Shown: piece by piece, positions 63,524 through 64,000 of the stretch
How the letters are laid out: every line of letters begins with the position of its first letter
How positions within the stretch are numbered: the first letter of the stretch is position 1
From: Acetobacter ghanensis
GTDB lineage: Bacteria > Pseudomonadota > Alphaproteobacteria > Acetobacterales > Acetobacteraceae
DNA: 64,000 bases
Direction: 5' to 3'
Assembly (NCBI RefSeq): GCF_001499675.1
Contig: NZ_LN609302.1
Coordinates: 1,215,896-1,279,895, forward strand
Made by a program: the position numbers and the translations under genes
Notes under the pieces: model-generated
Databases searched by the model: none
What the model saw: the letters and a program-made list of their open reading frames with translations, nothing else
What the model was told of the DNA's origin: nothing

Positions 63524-64000
63524 ATGCAGCGTCGTTCAGCGGTGGTTGATCTTGGGTCCAATTCGGTCCGTCTGGTTGTGTTCGAAGGGGTTTCGCGCAA
63601 TCCGCTACCCATTTTTAACGAAAAGGCCGTGCTACGGCTTGGTCGTGGGTTAACCGCTACAGGCCGCCTGAATGATGAGGGCGTGGGGATGGCCATGGAG
63701 GTGCTCAGTCGCTTCCATGCTATTGCGCGGGCCATGCAGGCAGACCCGTTCGAGGTGCTGGCCACGGCGGCTGTGCGGGATGCCTCCAATGGCCCAGCCT
63801 TTGTGGAAATGCTGCGCCAGAGCATGCCGGGCGTGCCCGTTCGCATTCTGTCTGGCAAGGAGGAGGCCGATCATTCCGCCATTGGCGTTATGTGTGGCAT
63901 CCCCGGTGCAGATGGGCTGGTGGCAGATGTGGGCGGCGGCTCGCTGGAGCTTATTCACCTGACAGAAAGTGGGCGGCATGACGCCACGACCCTGCCCTTG
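63524..64000 (+). CDS. ppx: Exopolyphosphatase / pppGpp phosphatase, N-terminal part (cut by window end)
   Basis: 159 residues visible from ATG 63524 (GGAG six bases upstream); an in-frame ATG at 63512 is also possible. Actin-like fold phosphate loops: VVDLGSNSVRLVVFEG, ATAAVRDASNG, SGKEEADHSAIG and DVGGGSLEL. Degrades the polymer made by the upstream ppk; the pair together sets polyphosphate levels. Confidence 0.93.
   Translation, partial: MQRRSAVVDLGSNSVRLVVFEGVSRNPLPIFNEKAVLRLGRGLTATGRLNDEGVGMAMEVLSRFHAIARAMQADPFEVLATAAVRDASNGPAFVEMLRQSMPGVPVRILSGKEEADHSAIGVMCGIPGADGLVADVGGGSLELIHLTESGRHDATTLPL

Noticed and set aside
1..64000. CRISPR arrays, insertion sequences, prophage or toxin-antitoxin genes
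   Set aside because: No direct-repeat arrays, transposases, phage structural genes or paired small toxin genes were seen; xerD is the only recombinase and is a housekeeping one.

Overview
The window looks like a chromosomal segment from an acetic acid bacterium (Acetobacteraceae, probably Acetobacter or a close relative). The taxonomic evidence is a fused shikimate kinase/3-dehydroquinate synthase gene, a class I lysyl-tRNA synthetase, alphaproteobacterial gene neighbourhoods (argH-lipoprotein-lysA-DUF4175; aroE-coaE-dnaQ; rsmB next to a heparinase-like gene; purN-purM opposite hdaA-ppk-ppx) and moderately GC-rich DNA. I see no phage, insertion sequence, transposon or CRISPR array. This is dense, mostly housekeeping core genome.

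Layout. 1-444: tail of a SAM methyltransferase. 489-6977: six overlapping genes resembling the hydrogenase-4/formate-hydrogenlyase membrane complex (hyfB, C, E, F, G, I order). The large subunit lacks the cysteine ligands of a NiFe site, and the membrane subunits lack most of the usual charged residues. The best match is an energy-converting-hydrogenase-related (Ehr) complex, in an unusually stripped form; it is the most interesting system here. 6966-11292 (minus): phospholipid synthesis (pssA, psd) and alaS. 11445-14801: gtrA and two tandem OmpA-family genes. 15150-19990: aroKB, xerD, accA, a CinA-like gene. 20146-24639: lysS, a C-terminally short MprF-like membrane protein, marC. 24691-28571: rlmJ, tsaD, hemC, hemD. 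28636-33832: secB, a histidine phosphatase, a Tim44-like gene, an orphan DNA methyltransferase, a triheme cytochrome c peroxidase behind a perfect FNR-type box, and a Smr-domain gene. 33809-38928: a Tat-exported protein, hemF, cytochrome b and c1 without a neighbouring Rieske gene, and mtnP. 39283-42962: tRNA-Tyr, panB, and an electrophile-response-like module (old yellow enzyme, ArsR regulator, zinc alcohol dehydrogenase) around a long perfect palindrome. 43155-48978 (minus): argH, lptM-like lipoprotein, lysA, DUF4175 protein. 49225-53137: unknown small protein, N-formylglutamate amidohydrolase family, aroE, coaE, dnaQ, a periplasmic protein. 53151-60096 (minus): purM, purN, rsmB, rpe, heparinase-like gene, glycosyltransferase. 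60203-64000: hdaA, ppk, ppx (cut by the window end).

Five genes (hyfC-like, one ompA, tsaD, smr, adh) are each broken by a single-base length error, and each break maps to or next to a mononucleotide run. tsaD is essential in nearly all bacteria, so at least some of these are probably sequencing errors rather than true mutations. All five are annotated as broken as seen, with the exact run named.

Working together: haem synthesis (hemC, hemD, hemF) and haem proteins (cytochromes b and c1, triheme peroxidase) are scattered through the window. Lysine is produced by lysA and charged by lysS. Membrane lipids are made by pssA/psd and possibly moved by the MprF-like flippase. Replication control (hdaA) sits beside polyphosphate metabolism (ppk, ppx) and purine synthesis.
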